Below, piece after piece: positions 10,927-24,000 of a stretch of DNA of 64,000 nucleotides (position 1 is its first letter; every line of letters starts with the position of its first letter). Location: assembly GCF_000003195.3 (NCBI RefSeq), contig NC_012870.2:49976396-50040395 (forward strand). The letters run 5' to 3'. The notes under the pieces are model-generated. The model did no database searches. It was not told where the DNA came from and was given only the letters and a program-made list of their open reading frames with translations. The position numbers and the translations under genes are program-made. This DNA comes from Sorghum bicolor. Lineage: Eukaryota > Streptophyta > Magnoliopsida > Poales > Poaceae.

Positions 10927-12729
10927 GTTCCCTTGAAGGTGTAAAATTGGGATCAATAGGGATATAGTGAGTGCAGAGAATGGGACTAATGCCCGTGAGA
11001 TCTTCGAGAGAGTAGCCAAATGCTGATCTATGCCTTTCAAGAACAGTGACAAGTTGATGTGTTTCATAATCGGAAAGCTTGTCACTGATAATTACTAGAG
11101 TTTTTGGGTTGTTGTGCAAAAACACATATCTAAGGCCAGAAGGTAGAGGTTTTAACTCTATCGAAGGAGGTGAAGGTTGTTCATTTTTGTCTAGCTCAAC
11201 GGGTTCTATCAACTCTTCTTCTTCTTGAACAAAGTGTTCATGATTAAAGAATGGTTGGGCCATCTCCTCTTGAGTCAGCATTAAGATCTCCTCAATAGGA
11301 TCTGGTTCAAGTTTGGGTTCTACTATCGTGTTAATTGATCTAGCAAGAGGAACAACAATAGTGGAATTCCCAACCTTGAAGTCTAAATGACCTCGTTGTG
11401 GTTGTTCTTGTAGAAGTTTCATGATTGGTCTGCCAATCAAGAGAGGAATCTCCGGTATGTCAAAAATGTGAAAATCTAGACATATTCTAGAGTCCATGAT
11501 TCTAACAGGAACTGCTCTTAATACCCCATGGCTTTCTAGAGTTAATCCAGATGGACTTTATAAAAGTTTTTGAGATGCGGTTATAGACTCATTGGGATAA
11601 AGAGTGTCAGCTAACTCTTTGGAAATAACATTTATCCCAACATATGGATTGTAGTGGACCTTCCTAGCAGACCCTCTAATTTGGCACAGAAGAATAGTTG
11701 AAGGAGTGATGATCCAAGCTACCTTAGGAGATAGCTCTGCTTCTATTAGCCATTCATAACTCAGAATAGCCGAAAGGCTTTTGATGTGTTCTATGTCAAC
11801 AGATTCTACTCTTAGAACGAATTGACTGATCCCTGCTAGAGGTCGTGTTTGGATAGGAAAATTTGAGGTGTTTCCATAATCTTCAAAAAGATCTTCCTCG
11901 AATTCAAAGGGATGCTCTAAAGGTGGTGGTTCATCATCCCTTAGTTGGTTTTGCATTCCCTTATCAGGAGGTTTCTCTACAACCAAATTAATAGATGGGT
12001 CAGGTGGAATTTCTAACCCGGTTGCAAGTTCCTCTTCTTTTGGTTTAGGATCAGGCTCGACTTCGTTTTCTTCTTCAGGAAACTCATCATAAATGCCTGT
12101 GTAAGGGGTATTTTCAAGGATTCTCTCTAGGATAGCTCTCCCCTCATCTATGAGTTTGTGTGCGAATGAGCCTCCTGAAGCAATGTCGAGGTGAAGAGCA
12201 GCTTCCTTGTTTAGACCACGACAAAAGCGGTAGTACAGGACATGGTCAGACAGGGAAAGGTTTGGACCGGAATTGGTAAGGCATGTGAACCTAGCCCAAG
12301 CTGCTCCTAAAGTTTCCTTCTCTCTTTGTTTGAATGTAAGAATTTTTATTCTAAGGTCAGCGATTCGAAAAAGTGGGAAGAAAGCGAGACAAAAGTTGTC
12401 CCGAAGTTCATCCAATTTCCATTAACGCCTCCTACAGAATGAGCATACCACTTTTTTGCTCTTCCCAAAAGGGAGAATGGAAATAATTTCCATTTAAGGG
12501 TTTCTTGTGTCATGCCGAAAATAGATCGGCAAGAGCACAACTGCTCGAATTCTCTAATGTGGGTGTATGGATCTTCATCTACTTACCCAGAGAAGGGTTG
12601 CTCCTAAATCATGTCTATTAGATCAGGGTCGAGGTCGTAGCCATCTGTAAGAATTGGATGTGATGATGTTGGTGGCTCTAATAACTCGCCCATTGGAGCA
12701 AAGAATTTATACATAAGAGTGAAATCCAT
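10927..12729 (-). pseudogene. Element H gag-protease-RT start (Athila lineage), decayed
   Basis: Read right to left. The Gag start at 12729 is MDFTLMYKFF. The capsid-like part has LKWKLFPFSLLGRAKKWY (about 12500-12440), then a frame change near 12400, TFKQREKETLGAAWARFT and an acidic linker. The protease-like part is at about 11660-11400: the core YNPYVGINVIS lacks the usual catalytic Asp triad, and the second conserved part, PLLIGRPIMKLL, is present. The first RT residues (RSAFGYSLEDLTGI) end where B2 was inserted at 10926. Stops occur around 12604 and 11558. The gene order and WKLFPFSL motif match C at 56700-57250. Confidence 0.7.
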
Positions 12730-12817
12730 GTGGTATGGTGAAAATGGTAAGGTGAGTGTGGTAAAAAAAATAAAAAGGATACACGAACAACTTGGTTCGA
12801 AACTAGCACAGCTACCA

Positions 12818-12836
12818 TCCCCCGGCAACGGTGCTA
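12818..12836 (-). other. degenerate primer binding site of H
   Basis: On the minus strand TAGCACCGTTGCCGGGGGA, a mutated form of the Athila-type TGGCGCCGTTGCCGGGGA site. It sits 7 bp from the LTR edge. Confidence 0.65.
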
Positions 12837-12843
12837 GAAAGCT

Positions 12844-13204
12844 AGTTGGGTATTTTAAACGCAAACAGAAAAATCTGCAAGCGCACGGATACCGATGTAG
12901 CTTTCACCCAGGAGTATTCTAGAGTATCAATTTTCCACAGGGAATGTGAGTGTACTAATTAAGATTCAAGATCGCCCAAGGATAACTATATAATTATTTT
13001 TGGTGGGAAGAGAGGAAGTTTCCTGAGAGTTCACTAGTTAATCTAAGAATTAAGAATTACTTCAGAGATTATTTATTTTGGGACATTAGAACACTAACCA
13101 CAGAAAAACATGAGAAGGGGGCTAGGAAGCTCTGACTACGGTCCTACAAACACCGATCCGAACGAGGTGGAATACGTCGACCGTTAGGGCTGTCACTACC
13201 CTAG
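12844..13204 (-). repeat. 5' LTR of H, inner segment
   Basis: The inner end (+ strand) is agttgggtatttt, where B has TGTTGGGTATTCTT, so the terminal T is mutated. The LTR continues after A1 at 25561 and after B3 at 27440. The last 5 bp, cctag, are duplicated at 25556-25560 as the A1 target site. Confidence 0.7.
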
Positions 13205-13913
13205 TGTTGACACCGTTTTTGGACACGTACCCAGGATCGGTAGAGTGTAGATCGGCAAGAAAGGGCAATAGTGACTGGTCTGCAGGAGAATTGCCGATAA
13301 GGGTGGTTGCCGATGAGGAGACAACTGAATGTGGCTAAGTCCATGGGTGGTGATGTGTTTATGCCGATGGCCAGTATTAATCGTTGCCGATGGGGAGTCT
13401 GCCGATGACATAGAAGGAAGACTTGGAGGTTGCCAATTGATCCGTGGAGGTGTCCTAGCTTGTCACGGCAGGATAGTTTTATGTTTTCCTTAGTTATTTA
13501 AATCGTTTTATACACGGATTCTGTTTAAATTTGGAATTCGAATTCTAGTCGTGTCTGGTTGTAGCTCTTTTAGCAGGGTATAAATGTAGACCCTAGGGCC
13601 TTGTAATCGATACATCTATCAATCAACCAAACAAAAGTTTTTACTCATATTCCAGTATCTACTTTTTCGACGACTTCGTCATATTTTCCTTTTTCGTTAC
13701 GAGTTCTTAGGAGTTCGTCGACTTAAGCTCGGCGTATTCTCAAGTTCCGCGTGAATACCTCTTGGCCGTGACATCCAGGCGCATCGTTGTTGTCGGGACC
13801 AAAGTATTCGAGTTATCACCTTTGCCGATAGTAAGGTCAAATCGGCTGGCACGCCTTAACGTTTAAATCGGGTATTAGCCCTTTGTGTTTGCAGACCATC
13901 TTTTGCATCAACA
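13205..13913 (+). repeat. 5' LTR of A1 (709 bp)
   Basis: It starts TGTTGACACCGTTTTTGG and ends TTTTGCATCAACA. The TATA box TATAAAT is at 13579-13585. It holds a 50-bp stretch (about 13319-13370) that is absent from the 3' LTR. Confidence 0.95.
13579..13585 (+). promoter_or_regulatory. TATA box in the A1 5' LTR
   Basis: TATAAAT follows agcaggg, 374 bp into the LTR. It is conserved at 25221-25227 in the 3' LTR, and a similar tataaata occurs in the A2 LTR near 42303. Confidence 0.65.
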
Positions 13914-13918
13914 CATCT

Positions 13919-13937
13919 TTTGGCACGTCTAGTGGGA
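13919..13937 (+). other. primer binding site of A1
   Basis: TTGGCACGTCTAGTGGGAC starts 5 bp after the LTR. A2 has the likely original form TTGGCACGCCTGGTGGGAC at the same place. I cannot name the tRNA with certainty. Confidence 0.65.
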
Positions 13938-13959
13938 CGAATGCAAGATCAAAATCAAC

Positions 13960-16890
13960 ATGTTGACTACTGGGTTTGACTTGGAGAACGTCATCCCCGT
14001 GACAGAAGCTAGCCTCAAAGATGAGCAGAAGCAAGCTTTTGTGAAGGCTATGGAGGATTACAAGCAACAATGTCTCAAGGCCTTCAGCATAAACAGGAGT
14101 GGCGAAGTGATCCAGAAGGAAGCACTGCCGATGCCTCGGTAGGTTACTTTTGAAGCCAATCCTGGTAAACTCCAAGACATGGTCGATAGTGCTATCAACC
14201 GTGCCTTGATCAACCAAGCTGGTGTGATGTCCAATACGGTTTTTAATGCCTTGGCTAGAACTTTCAAGGAAGGACAGTTGCCACCAAATTATGTGAGCCC
14301 CTCTCATCATCAGCCAGGATCACCGGTGGTCACAGCTCCATCGGCTACCACAGCCGCTGCGGGCACAAAAACTGCTGTTCCTCCAAGTACGTTAGGAGTC
14401 ACTAATGCACAATCCACGCCAATGACAACCAATCCATCGACATCAGATGAGTCGATCAAGCTTACTACAGATCTGTTGGCATCGACAATGTCAGGACAGG
14501 TTCCTCCTCCTAACTGGTGGGGTTTTGGTATGCCCCAGAGTTCATGTTGAAGACACCTGGTACATCTCCAACGGCTGATATTAGAGGCAAGGCTCCTATG
14601 ACATCGGCACCACCAAATATGCCGATGAATCAGAGTCCCCAGTATACTACAACCACTACTGCAAGGCCTTACACTGGAAATTCTCAAGCTCCAACGTTCC
14701 AGATACCTAACACATCGGCAGACTCAATGCTAATGCAACAGAGGCTTATGACTCAGCCAGGGTATGTCAATTCAATGATCATACCCAATTACCAGTCATC
14801 GGCAGGACCTATGCCGATGAACAATAATAGTGGATGGCTTGGGTAGCAAGTCTTTCCGCAAATGTCCCAACAGAATTATCAGACTCCGGGGTTTCAACAA
14901 GGCCAGATCTACCCCGGGTTCCAGAATCATGGATTGCCCAACCAGACAATGAATCTTGGGCAACAGATCGGCGGACAGCAGATTGGCGGACAACAGATGG
15001 GTGGCCAAATGGTTAACCCAATGTTCCATGCAGATCGTGCACCGCACAGACACGTGGAAGCTTACCAGCAGATGCCAGATCCACAACCGCCTCATCGGCA
15101 AGATGCCGATGCTTATTGGGCCGATAAGATTGCTGAAGTAATGAGAGACCAATTTGGGATAAAACCCAAAGTCAACACTTACTCTTATCGGACACCGTAT
15201 CCTCCCGCATATGATTTAATCCCGCTTCCAAATCGGTACAAAGTGCCGGATTTTACCAAGTTTTCTGGGCAGGACGACACGTCAACTATGGAGCACGTCA
15301 ACAGGTTCATCATCTAATGCGGAGAAGCTGCTAACAGGGACGAACTAAGAGTCCGCTTGTTCTCGTCATCATTATCTGGATCGGCTTTCACCTGGTTTAT
15401 ATCGTTACCTCCTAATTTAGTGATTAGTTGGGCTGATCTAGAGAAGTAGTTCCATAAATACTTCTTTTCTGGAGTCCATGAGAAGAAGATCACCGATTTG
15501 GTCAAATTGAAGCAACGCAATGATGAATCGGTTGAAAGTTTTGTGCAGAGGATACGGGAAGTCAAGAACAAATGCTATAGCCTGGTTCTAGATGATCGGC
15601 AGCTAGCCGATTTGGCTTTCCAGGGCTTGTTGCCACATATCAGGGACAAGTATGCATATCAGGAGTTTGAAAGCTTAAGTCATTTGGTGCAGAGAATTTC
15701 TGATCAAGATATCAAACCTTTTGAACCCAAGAGAGCATGGAATAAAAAGGTCTCATTCGTTGATGAAGCAGCAAGCTCAGACTCTGATGAGGAACCAGTC
15801 ATCGGCTTAGCAGAATGGGTAAAAAATAAGAAGCCGATGTCATGTCCTTTTGGACACAATGAGCCAGAGAAGTTCGCATTTGACATCACCAAGGCCGATA
15901 GGATATTTGACTTTCTACTTCAGGAAGGTCAAATCAAATTGTCACCCAATCATGTAATCCCATCGGCCGAAGAATTAAAAAGGATGAAGTACTGCAAATG
16001 GCATAATGCAACTTCTCACGGCACCAATGAGTGCAAAGTTTTTAGACAACAGTTGCAATCGGCTATAGAGTCTGGAAGGACCAAATTCGATAGCTCTAAA
16101 GCTCAGAAGCTGATGAAGATTGATCAACATCCTTTTCCAACAAACATGCTAGATGCTAAGGGAAAGGCCAAGGTCTTAACATCGGAAGCAGCTAAAAGAA
16201 TTACATCGGTGGATCCTCAACATCAGATCACCACTCCCGATGCGAAAGGAAAAGGTTTGATCCAGGAGGGGACTAACTCAGGAAGGCCTCCCCAATCCGG
16301 TATTGTAATAACTCACAGAAGGCCTCGGGAAACTTGGCAGCAATGTGAGGATAGGTATCGGCGCCAGCAGGAGGACTATCGTCGGGAAGAAGAAAGACGC
16401 CGACAGGAGTGGAATCGGCATAGAGATCATTGGAATTGTCCGTTCTTCATCCATTGTTGGGAGGAAAATATCAAGCTTCCTACTGTCCGAGATTGCCCTG
16501 AGTACAACAATTATGATCGGTATGACAGATCCGATCGGCGCTATCACAATGATGATCGGCGATTCAATGGGCCGATTAGGGGGAGAGCGTCGGTTCATGA
16601 TCGGCTGGGGGGTAGGCTCAGTGTGCACGACAGGCTCGGTGATTGTGTTGAGTATTTTCCCAGGAACCAGGAGGAACTTGAAGAGATGGCTAATGCACGG
16701 GTTCCCGACGAGTTCATCTTCTGCAGGGACGCCAATACCTATCAAATGGAGTCAAGAGGAAATCATTGCCCATCGGTAAGGCAGCAGCAACTCCCTCCAT
16801 GGTGTCCGGAAGGGTTGACCAGGACACAAAAGAGAAGACTGCAGCGCGAAAGGCGAGAAGAGTTAAGCAAGGGCGAGAACTCTGGCCAAT
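13960..16890 (+). pseudogene. A1 gag
   Basis: The ATG at 13960 opens an N-terminal region shared with A2 42688 (DLENVIPVTEA, QKEALPMPR). A Thr/Pro/Gln/Met-rich middle (14300-15060) contains QIGGQQIGGQQMGGQ. The capsid-type part (about 15240-15720) has LKQRNDESVESFVQRIREV. A compact zinc-knuckle-like CKWHNATSHGTNEC sits at about 15993-16036, typical of Tat Gag, followed by an Arg/Asp-rich tail. Damage: stop at 14140, frameshift near 14540, stops at 14844, 15315 and about 15447, and a frame change before the protease near 16880. Gag would form the particle and bind RNA. Confidence 0.8.
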
Positions 16891-17594
16891 CTGGGATCAT
16901 CAACAATCAGATCCTAAGGGGAAAGGGCCATCGGCAGATGTCAACATGGTATTTATGTTGCCGATGGAATTCCTTGCACCGTCCAGCGATGATGAGTTGG
17001 AGTTTTCCGATCAGATAGCTCAGTTGTCTCTGGATCCGATGATAGCTATCTTTGAAAAGCCTGTCGATGATGAAAGACAACATCTTAAGGCTCTGTTTGT
17101 CAAAGGAAGGGTTGATGGTCACCCGGTGACCAAGATTCTAATTGATGGCGGAGCTGCTATCAATATTATGCCATACGCAGTGTATCGGAAGCTTGGAAAA
17201 GGAGATCAGGATTTAACCAAGACCGATATGATGCTTAAAGACTTTGAGGGCAATGTGTCTCCAGTTAAAGGGGTGATATGCGTTGAGTTGACCATCGGCA
17301 GCAAAACCTTCTTCGTGATCAGTGGGAAAGGTGCTTATAACTTGCTGCTAGGAAGGGATTGGATTCATGCCAATTGTTGCATCCCGTCTACAATGCACCA
17401 GTGCTTGGTCCAGTGGGTAGGCGACAAGATTGAGATTGTCCCGGGAGATTCTTCCTATGTTATTGCATCGGCAGAGGCAGACACCTACGAGAGGACTAGG
17501 TGTATTTCAGAAGAGGTTTGGGAAAAGGATTTTCTCAAGGTTGCCGATTATGAAATTCCACCGATCCAAGCAGTTGGTTCTGATGAAGGTTTTT
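16891..17594 (+). pseudogene. A1 protease (retropepsin-like)
   Basis: Part of the open frame 16766-17596. The catalytic motif ILIDGGAAINIMP is at about 17138-17175 (Asp-Gly-Gly form), and the second conserved element NLLLGRDWIH is at about 17340-17370. It would cleave the Gag-Pol polyprotein. It shifts frame into the RT region at a run of five T near 17590. Confidence 0.8.
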
Positions 17595-17595
17595 A

Positions 17596-19632
17596 ATGGA
17601 TAGGTTCGCCGATGATGGAAAATTAGGCCAGGGATTCACATCTGCCGATGATTTGGTAGAAGTAGACATAGGTAGTGGTGATAACCCTTGGCCTACTTTT
17701 ATTAGTGCTAAGTTAAATTCTGAGTGTAAGCAGCAGTTAACTGATTTGTTAAAAGAATATAAAGATTGCTTTGCTTGGGATTATACTGAGATGCCTGGTT
17801 TGGACCGATCAATTGTTGAACATCGGTTACCTATCAAGTCCGGATTTTGGCCACATCAATAGCTAGCTCGCCGATGTAATCCTAATATTCTCCCTGATAT
17901 TAAGGCCGAAATCACCAAACTTATTGAAACTAAATTTATTCGGCAGTGTCGGTATGCCGAGTGGATTTCCAATGTTGTTCCGGTCTATAAGAAAAATGGG
18001 AAACTTCGGGTCTGCATTGATTTCAGAAATCTTAACAAAGCTACACCGATGGATGGCTACCCAATGCCAGTTGCCGATCTACTGGTTGATGCTGCGGCTG
18101 GACATCGGATTATCAGCTTTATGGATGGCAATGCAGGGTATAATCAGATATTCATGGCTGAAGAAGATATTCCAAAGACTGCATTTAGATGTCCTGGTCA
18201 TGTCGGGTTGTTTGAATGGATAGTCATGACCTTTGGCTTGAAAAATGCTGGTGCTACTTATCAGAGGGCTATGAATTTTATATTTCATGAGTTCATCGGC
18301 AAGCTGGTGGAGATTTATATTGATGATGATGTGGTGGTTAAGTCTGGAGACTTTACAAGGCATCTTGCCGATTTGAGAAAGGTATTGGAATGTACAAGGA
18401 AGCATGGTTTGAAGATGAATCCCAATAAGTGTGCATTTCGTGTATCGGCAGGACAGTTCCTTGGTTTTATGGTACATCAGAGGGGGATTGAGATTAGTCG
18501 AAGGTCCATCGATGCTATCATCAAAATAGTTGCTCCTACCAACAAGACTGAGCTCCAGTCCTTGATCAGCAAGGTAAATTTTATCAGGAGATTTATATCT
18601 AATTTGTCTGGTAAAATTTGTGCTTTCAGTCCTTTACTTATGTTGAAAGCCGATCAAGAATTCGTTTGGGGGAAGGAACAACAGTTGGCCTTGGATGAAA
18701 TCAAGAATTATTTGGTGAATCCTCCAGTCCTGATTCCACCTCAACAATGGAAGCCCTTCAGATTGTATTTATCTACCGATGGGATGGTCATCGGTTCGGC
18801 TTTAATTCAAGAATTTAAAGGGAAGGAACGTATGATTTACTATTTAAGCAGGAGGTTGATTGATGCTGAGACCAGGTATTCGACTATTGAGAAACTATGC
18901 TTATGCTTGTATTTCTCCTGTATTAAGCTAAGGCATTATTTGCTATTGGCCGAATGCAATGTTATTTGCAAAGATGATGTGGTTCGGTACATGCTATCTA
19001 TGCCGATCATGAGTGGCAGGATCGGTAAATGGATTTTGGCACTATCAGAATTCGATCTGCATTACGAATCGGCTAAAGCGGTTAAAGGGCAGATTATGGC
19101 CAATTTTGTAACTCAACATTGTAGTGCAGTGGAAACTTTGGAGATTGTACCTTGGACGCTTTTCTTTGATGGATCCACATGTGACCGGGGGGCAGGAATC
19201 GGCATAGTGTTAATTTCCCCTCGGGGGAGGAAGTATGAGTTTTCCTTGCCGATTGTTGCCACGTCAACAAATAATCAGGCTGAGTACCAAGCTTTGATAA
19301 AGGGGTTGGAGTTACTAAGAGAAGTTCATGCTGATGCTGTTGAAATCTTCGAAGATTCTATGCTAGTTATAAATCAATTGGCTGGAAGCTATGAATGCCG
19401 AAGTGAGGTCCTCATAACTTATCATGAAAGGAGTATGCAACTGTTAAAGGAATTCAAAGATTTCCGGTTGGAGCATGTTCCTCGATTGCATAATGAAGAG
19501 GCAAATCGGTTGGCCCAGCATGCCTCGGGATATCAGCCTATGATTAATACAATATCGGCAATCGGTGCCGATGATTGGAGAAAGGAAATCATTGATTATT
19601 GGAAGGATCCATCCAAGAAAGTTGAGAGATGA
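17596..19632 (+). pseudogene. A1 reverse transcriptase, RNase H and second RNase H
   Basis: One frame from 17596 with stops TAG at 17860-17862 and TGA at 19630-19632. RT signatures are LRVCIDFRNLNKATP (about 18005), the FMDGNAGYNQI palm motif (18118) and the catalytic YIDDDV (18316). A first RNase H-like connection domain follows (YLSTDGMVIGSALIQ, about 18763). A second, Tat-type RNase H has FFDGSTCDRGAGIG (19160), NNQAEYQAL (19270), FEDSMLVINQL (19345) and a terminal HNEEANRLAQ (19488). This double RNase H arrangement is diagnostic of the Tat lineage. It would copy the RNA into DNA in the particle. Confidence 0.9.
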
Positions 19633-20829
19633 ATTCGGTTTCAAGCCACCAAATATGTGCTCCTTGAAGATGAATTGTATTATCGGACTATTGATGGGGT
19701 TCTTCTTAGATGCTTAGGAGATGATGAAGCTAAGAGTTTGATGGGTGAAATCCATGAAGGGGTTTGTGGAGCACATCAGTCGGCTTTTAAGATGAAGTGG
19801 ATGATTAGGAGGAATGGATATTATTGGCCGACCATACTTGAAGATTGCTTTAAATATTTCAAGGGATGTCAAGGGTGTCAGAAATTTGGCAATATTCAAA
19901 GAGCACCCGCATCGGCCATGAATCCTATTATTAAACCTTGGCCGTTCCGAGGATGGGCTATTGACTTGATCGGCCAGATTTATCCGCCATCCAGCAAAGG
20001 ACATAAATTTATTCTAGTTGCCACCAATTATTTTACCAAATGGGTTGAAGCTATTCCTTTAAAGAAAGTTACATTGGCCAATATGATTGATTTTGTGAAA
20101 GAGCATATTATTTACCGATTTGGAATTCCTCAAACAATTACTACCGATCAGGGTACTATGTTCACATCGGGGGAGTTTGAATTTGCAATTGGTATGGGAA
20201 TTAAAGTATTAAACTCTTCTCCTTACTATGCTCAAGCTAATGGGCAGGCCGAGGCATCTAACAAAGGAATTATCAAGCTTATTAAACAAAAGATTGAAGA
20301 AAATCCTAGGAAATGGCACACGTTGTTAAACGAAGCTTTATGGTCATACCGGATGGCTTGTCATGGATCCACTAAGGTTTCACCTTATCAGTTGGTGTAT
20401 GGGCATGATGCAGTGCCACCTTGGAAAATTAAGACTAGGTCTAGGCGACTATCTTTTCAAGATCAATTGGCTGCCGATGATTATGCTACCTTGATGACAG
20501 ACAAGTTGGATGATCTAGCAGGACATCGGTTGAGGGCTTTGATGAGTATAGAAGAGAATAAGAAGAGAGTTGCCAGATGGTATGATAAGAGGGTAAAGGC
20601 TAAGGAGTTTGCCGATGGAGACTTAGTATGGAAATTAATCTTACCGATCGGGACTAAAAGTTCAAAATTTAGGAAGTGGTCTCCCAATTGGGAAGGTCCT
20701 TATCGGATAAGTCGATCGGCTCCTGGTAATGCCTATATTTTAGAAACTCTCGAAGGAGTTGAATTTCCCAGAGCATTGAATGACAAATATTTAAAGATGC
20801 ACTACCCCAGCATATGGGTCAACGCATAA
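19633..20829 (+). pseudogene. A1 integrase
   Basis: It continues in the RT frame after the TGA. The HHCC zinc domain is at about 19750-19890 (EIHEGVCGAHQS, then GCQGCQKFG). The catalytic core is AIDLIGQIYPP (first Asp, about 19960), TTDQGTMFTS (second Asp, about 20140) and NGQAEASNKG (Glu, about 20240). The C-terminal domain ends KWSPNWEGPYRI and LNDKYLKMHYP, with a TAA stop at 20827-20829. It is full length with no internal stop, the best preserved domain of A1. Confidence 0.9.
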
Positions 20830-20839
20830 AAGTTTAAGT

Positions 20840-20860
20840 GCCGATAACATTCCTATCGGC
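20840..20860. terminator. hairpin 1 between the convergent A1 genes
   Basis: GCCGATA (20840-20846), a 7-nt loop acattcc, and TATCGGC (20854-20860) make a perfect 7-bp stem. It lies 11 bp after the integrase stop. A role in transcription end or RNA processing is inference. Confidence 0.45.
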
Positions 20861-20904
20861 TGGATCAAAATGTGTCTGGGACCGGACTTAATAATTTAAA
20901 AGGT

Positions 20905-20925
20905 GCCGATAACAGTCCTATCGGC
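20905..20925. terminator. hairpin 2 between the convergent A1 genes
   Basis: The same 7-bp stem GCCGATA/TATCGGC with the 7-nt loop acagtcc, 65 bp after hairpin 1. The loops differ at only one position. Confidence 0.45.
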
Positions 20926-21051
20926 TAGACTAAATATCAGGAAGGTTGGAAAGCAGAAAGGGGCAAGTATGTTGCCGATGAAGAGCTCACATGTTCAGCA
21001 ACATCTGGATCGCTGATATAGCACGCAGACGGATCTGGTTTACTTCTTCTA

Positions 21052-24000
21052 TCACTTTCGTATCATCACTGGCTTCAGCTTTTTCTTCATCTGCAAAGCC
21101 GTGCGGGCTTGGATGTTTCGTTCTTGCTCAAGAAGCTTGATTGTCTCCGGCAGTTGGCTTTCTTCTTGTCGGGCTTGGGACAAGGCGTCTTCTACTTGCT
21201 TGAGTTCTACCAACAGGGCTTCTCTTTTGGCCGATAGATCAGAGATCTTGAGCTTCAGAGCATCTCCTGAGGACTTTAGAATGCCAATGTTCTTTTGCTT
21301 CTCATCGGCAAGGAGCTTCACCTTCATCATTTCCTCGGAGAGTTGGGCATGAATGGCTCTGTCGGCGAGACGTTGGGCAGCCCTCTGGTACTGCAGCTGA
21401 CGGCTCTCCAGATGTGCAGCTTGGAAGAGGAGTTCTTCAGCATCGGCAGGAATCTGGCCTCTGAGGGCTTTGAACAAAGCCTTGGCTGGGCCGGAATTGT
21501 CAACTAGCTGGGCTGTATCTTGGTGAAGGAGTGCTGATAATTCTTCCAATTTCACCCTGATCTCTGCCGATGTGATCCAGACTGCCCGAGAAGAGCTTGC
21601 TTCTTCACCCTCATCTTCAGAGATGTCAATGGCGAAAGAGAACAAACTATCGGGAGAGTCCTGCTCCTAAAAAGGAAATAAAATGAGTTATTCTATGGTC
21701 AGGTATTGATAAATGATACAGACAGGGATTGGATAACTTACTTGTTTTAGGGCAATCTCTCGCCTCTGACTAGAAGATGCCGATGGAACCACGGGTTGAT
21801 CGGCCAGAGTTGCCGATGGAACTATGTCGGCTGAAAAATTAGCAGAGGTAATTATAAGATCGGGAAAATGGGTCCATCGGCAATGATTTCGTAAAATATA
21901 TTACCTTGGGGAGGTGCAGTGCTTGTCTGGATCGAGGAAACTACCGATGATATGATTAAACCTGCTGGATCGGTAGTCTGCTCTCCTACGTCAGCCAATG
22001 TGTCTTCTGGCTGAGGTACTTCCGGCTGAGGCTCTTCTGGTTGGGGTTCTTCCACTTGGGGTGCTTCTTGCAGCTGAGAAGGAGATGGTACTTGCTGTGT
22101 CTGTGTTTCTGTATAAGAGGGATAAGATTCTACCGGAATTGGAGATACCGGGGGAAGAGGAGGTGTTACTACTCTTTGGCGCTTTGTTTGTGCTCTGGTA
22201 CTCTTGGCACCTTTTCTCTTCGGCTGACTGGATTGGGGGGCATCGGCACTTGTGCTTCTGGTCCTTGCCGATGTGCCGGTTTGCTGGTGCAATGATAAAG
22301 ATTCGTGAGTGCAAGCATATTAGATGTAAAGATGGAATCGGTATAAAAGTTTACCTTGAAAGCCTGTGCCAAAGCAGAAGTAGCTACCGATGGAGATATC
22401 TTTGAACGCTTGGTGGTGACCTTCTTGAGGCGTACACCTCGATGCATTATGGCAGCCAAGGTAGGAGCATTGTTGCCGATTGAGGAGATCGGGCCTGATG
22501 GAAAAAGGTCAATCGGCTTGCCACTCCTGCTGACTGATGGGGGAACGTTATCAACCTGCAATATAATACAGAAAGTGAGTTACCGATAGAAAGAAAAGTA
22601 AAGGAATTGGGACATCGGTTTGGAAATACTTACAGTGTTATCAGGAACTTTGTACTGGGGTCAATCATGCCGTGGTACATGAGCGCCGATTTGCAGAACA
22701 AATGCTCCTTCCATTCTTCCCACCATTGTTTGTATGCCTGAGTGATGAAGAGGGCTGGGATCCACTCTAATAAATCTGCATCTATATCGGCACTCGGTGG
22801 TAGTTGAGCTACTCGAATCCACTCGAGAAGGTTAGTGATGGCTTCCCTGGGTTTCATCACATCGGCATAACAGAGTGCGATCGGCAGCTGGCCGAAAGCT
22901 AGTTGACGAGCTAGTGCCGATGGGTTGTAGAACTCATAAGTCTAGTTGGAAACTTTCCCGCTGCCAAAGAAATTCACTGGTATAGCTCTGGGAGTGATCA
23001 GTGCCATCATCACATCATGATCCTTGTTGAGAGCGTCGTTGAATGGATGGAAAACCAGAGGGAACATAGTATGTGGATCTTCATAAGGCACCCACGCTCG
23101 CTGCTCTCTGGTCAGGCCTTCATACAAGGTCTGGAAGAATCAGCTGACCTGGTCTGCATTGCCACCAGTGCTAGGCAGAACGATGACAGCCTCGCCAAAG
23201 TTCATAGGAGAGCGAGTTGCCGATTCTTCTTCATCTAGTTCATAATCTTCGGCTATGTCTCTAGGGAAGCGTTGTGCGAAGAGGTTGAATTCAAGACGCT
23301 TGTGCATGTGAAGGCTGAGCCACATATTGATAAACCACCAGGGTCCTCCCAGGTTGCCGATGGACTGGCCGAGCAAGAGTTTCATGGTTACTTGATGAAG
23401 GAGATGTCAGCTACGCCAAGCAGGTTTCGGCCGAGGGGAAATCGGCCACCATTGGCTAGTCTTTCTGCTGCTGCTAGATAGACGGAGGTTGGTCCTGCCG
23501 ATCGACCACAAAATACAAATTTGTCCAACCACATGTTCAGGAAGCTGGTCTGTTCCTTTATGTTAACAGGGCCTGTTCGTTTGTACTTTTGGATGTACCC
23601 TGACCAACCGCCGATAGAGCGAGTTTCTACCTTGGCACTGGGTTTGGTATTGAAAAAGTGGGTGCTATCGGCAGAAGATACATCTAGGCCGGTGAGCATA
23701 ACCACATCGGCAAGTGTGGGAGAAGCAGGGCCGTGACCAAAGACAAAGGCATTAAGAGTGTCCGACCAGAAATAAGATGCAGCTATCAGCAATGACTCAT
23801 TTCTATGCATATCAGCAATGGACAACCTGATGCATTGATCCAGTTTTCTCTCACCCCACTGGACTTCATTTGAGTGGCTAACTCTCAAAAACCAATCCTT
23901 GCATCCCACGGTAGGACTGGGCCAGGAACGGAAGGTGTCCTTCCACAGATCCAGAGAAAAGTTCTCGGCTCTAAAAGGGATTATGTTTGTTTCTACATTG

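Noticed and set aside
18079..18477. Minus-strand frame opposite the A1 RT
   Set aside because: Shadow of the conserved RT coding strand, without any protein motif.
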